Source: Ridgeia piscesae
Lineage: Eukaryota > Annelida > Polychaeta > Sabellida > Siboglinidae
Direction: 5' to 3'
NCBI GenBank assembly: GCA_025642075.2
Contig: JAODUO010000429.1
Location: 62,001-126,000, forward strand
DNA: 64,000 nucleotides
Under the pieces are notes generated by a model that was not told the origin of the DNA, searched no databases, and saw only the letters and a program-made list of their open reading frames with translations. Of the stretch, positions 1 through 64,000 are shown one piece after another (position 1 is the first letter of the stretch; every line of letters begins with the position of its first letter). The position numbers and the translations under genes are program-made.

Positions 1-372
1 GCAAACATAAATAGGTAAGAGTCAGGATTAAAAACAATCAAATAAATAAAACATATATAAAACATAGCAAATCAATGTTCATATATCACTTAAAGTTCAA
101 TAAATTCGGCACTGAATGATTCCTATACTATACAGTTCATGCAATACTGCTTTCTTGCATATGATAATATAGGACTATATTGCTAGAGTTATTATGACAC
201 TGACCACAGACGATTACAAAAATACAAAACAATCAACGTGAACTCAGCTTTCTTTATATGAAACATTTATGAAATCTACAACGCAATCAATCAGGTTTCC
301 TCAAGTTTACCCAAGTTGATCTTTAAAGCGTGTCACATTTAGTAATCGGCTACCACTGTCTATGATACATAC
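1..372. other. Intron, AT-rich, nothing recognised
   Basis: Sequence downstream of the donor at 371-372 (minus strand). AT-rich with no coding signal, repeat or structured element that I can support. The remaining half of the tenth Ig domain should lie below position 1. Confidence 0.6.
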
Positions 373-63679
<63,307 letters not shown>

Positions 63680-64000
63680 CTGGACCTGGCAAAAACAACA
63701 TTTGGCCGAGTGAGACATCACAGACTGGGCTGACAACTAAACATCAGCTACATGCAAAGGCCTTGATAAAATACAGACAGTTGAAACTTGTTAATTCACG
63801 CATGTTGATCTCAAGTCTATGTATCCGGATAGATATGCTTTCTTGGTAAACTAATAATAATGTACATAAGATAGTATTTTTAGCACTTGGACATTTTTAT
63901 TTCATGAAATGATATCTGGGTGTCAATACTGGTGGATTATCTCAGACGAGTTTAACAATGTTTCAATATCAATTTTATCATCCTGTAACATATTGTTTAT
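63680..64000. other. Intron, nothing recognised
   Basis: AT-rich sequence above the last acceptor; no upstream exon is seen before the window ends. Confidence 0.5.

Overview
The window is eukaryotic genomic DNA, AT-rich and repeat-rich, almost entirely occupied by part of one very large intron-rich gene on the minus strand. I reconstructed 41 exons (about 6.16 kb of coding sequence in 63.3 kb) by reading both strands for protein homology, splice consensus and phase continuity. Every junction is in phase, and one exon carries a 1-nt frameshift. The product is a twitchin (UNC-22/projectin-type) giant muscle protein of the titin family. Its linkers with a SLAE-(I/V)-IPDWP core behind RRxS, and its long Ig/FN3 arrays with PKDDGG, YEFRV and KNPFD signatures, are characteristic of invertebrate twitchins. 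The 5' end (beyond 64000) and the 3' end with the kinase (below 1) lie outside. Invertebrate-style twitchin, a SINE of a type common in lophotrochozoans, and an Ngaro retrotransposon point to a marine lophotrochozoan, most likely a mollusc; this is inference.

Layout in transcription order (high to low coordinates): 63.7-62.4 kb, Lys/Pro-rich and Ser-rich linker exons; an 8.3-kb intron full of satellites; 54.1-49.3 kb, a microexon, an acidic linker, the first Ig domain, a DFRSLLK linker and short linkers with basophilic Ser sites; 46.8 and 41.8 kb, two paralogous phospho-linker cassettes; 38.4-25.3 kb, five Ig domains; 25.0 kb down to 0.37 kb, FN3 and Ig domains in the order FN-FN-Ig, FN-FN-Ig, FN-FN-FN-Ig, FN-FN-Ig (last Ig partial). 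In total nine complete Ig domains, one partial Ig and nine FN3 domains are covered.

Mobile elements sit in the introns: a 5.6-kb degenerate Ngaro-type tyrosine-recombinase retrotransposon (11.3-16.9 kb) with an SGNH-hydrolase reading frame, the 3' piece of a non-LTR retrotransposon (1.1-1.6 kb), a tRNA-derived SINE (40.7 kb), two copies of a MITE-like family (22.8 and 50.4 kb) and a TA-flanked foldback element (45.9 kb). There are more than ten minisatellites. Several start at exon edges, and two have repeat units that span the 5' splice site of the neighbouring exon.

The most interesting inference is an internal promoter in the 4.9-kb intron at 31.9-36.9 kb. A TATA box in a CpG-rich patch is followed by a possible alternative first exon and two tiny exons whose phases join the known downstream exon exactly, which would give an N-terminally shortened isoform.
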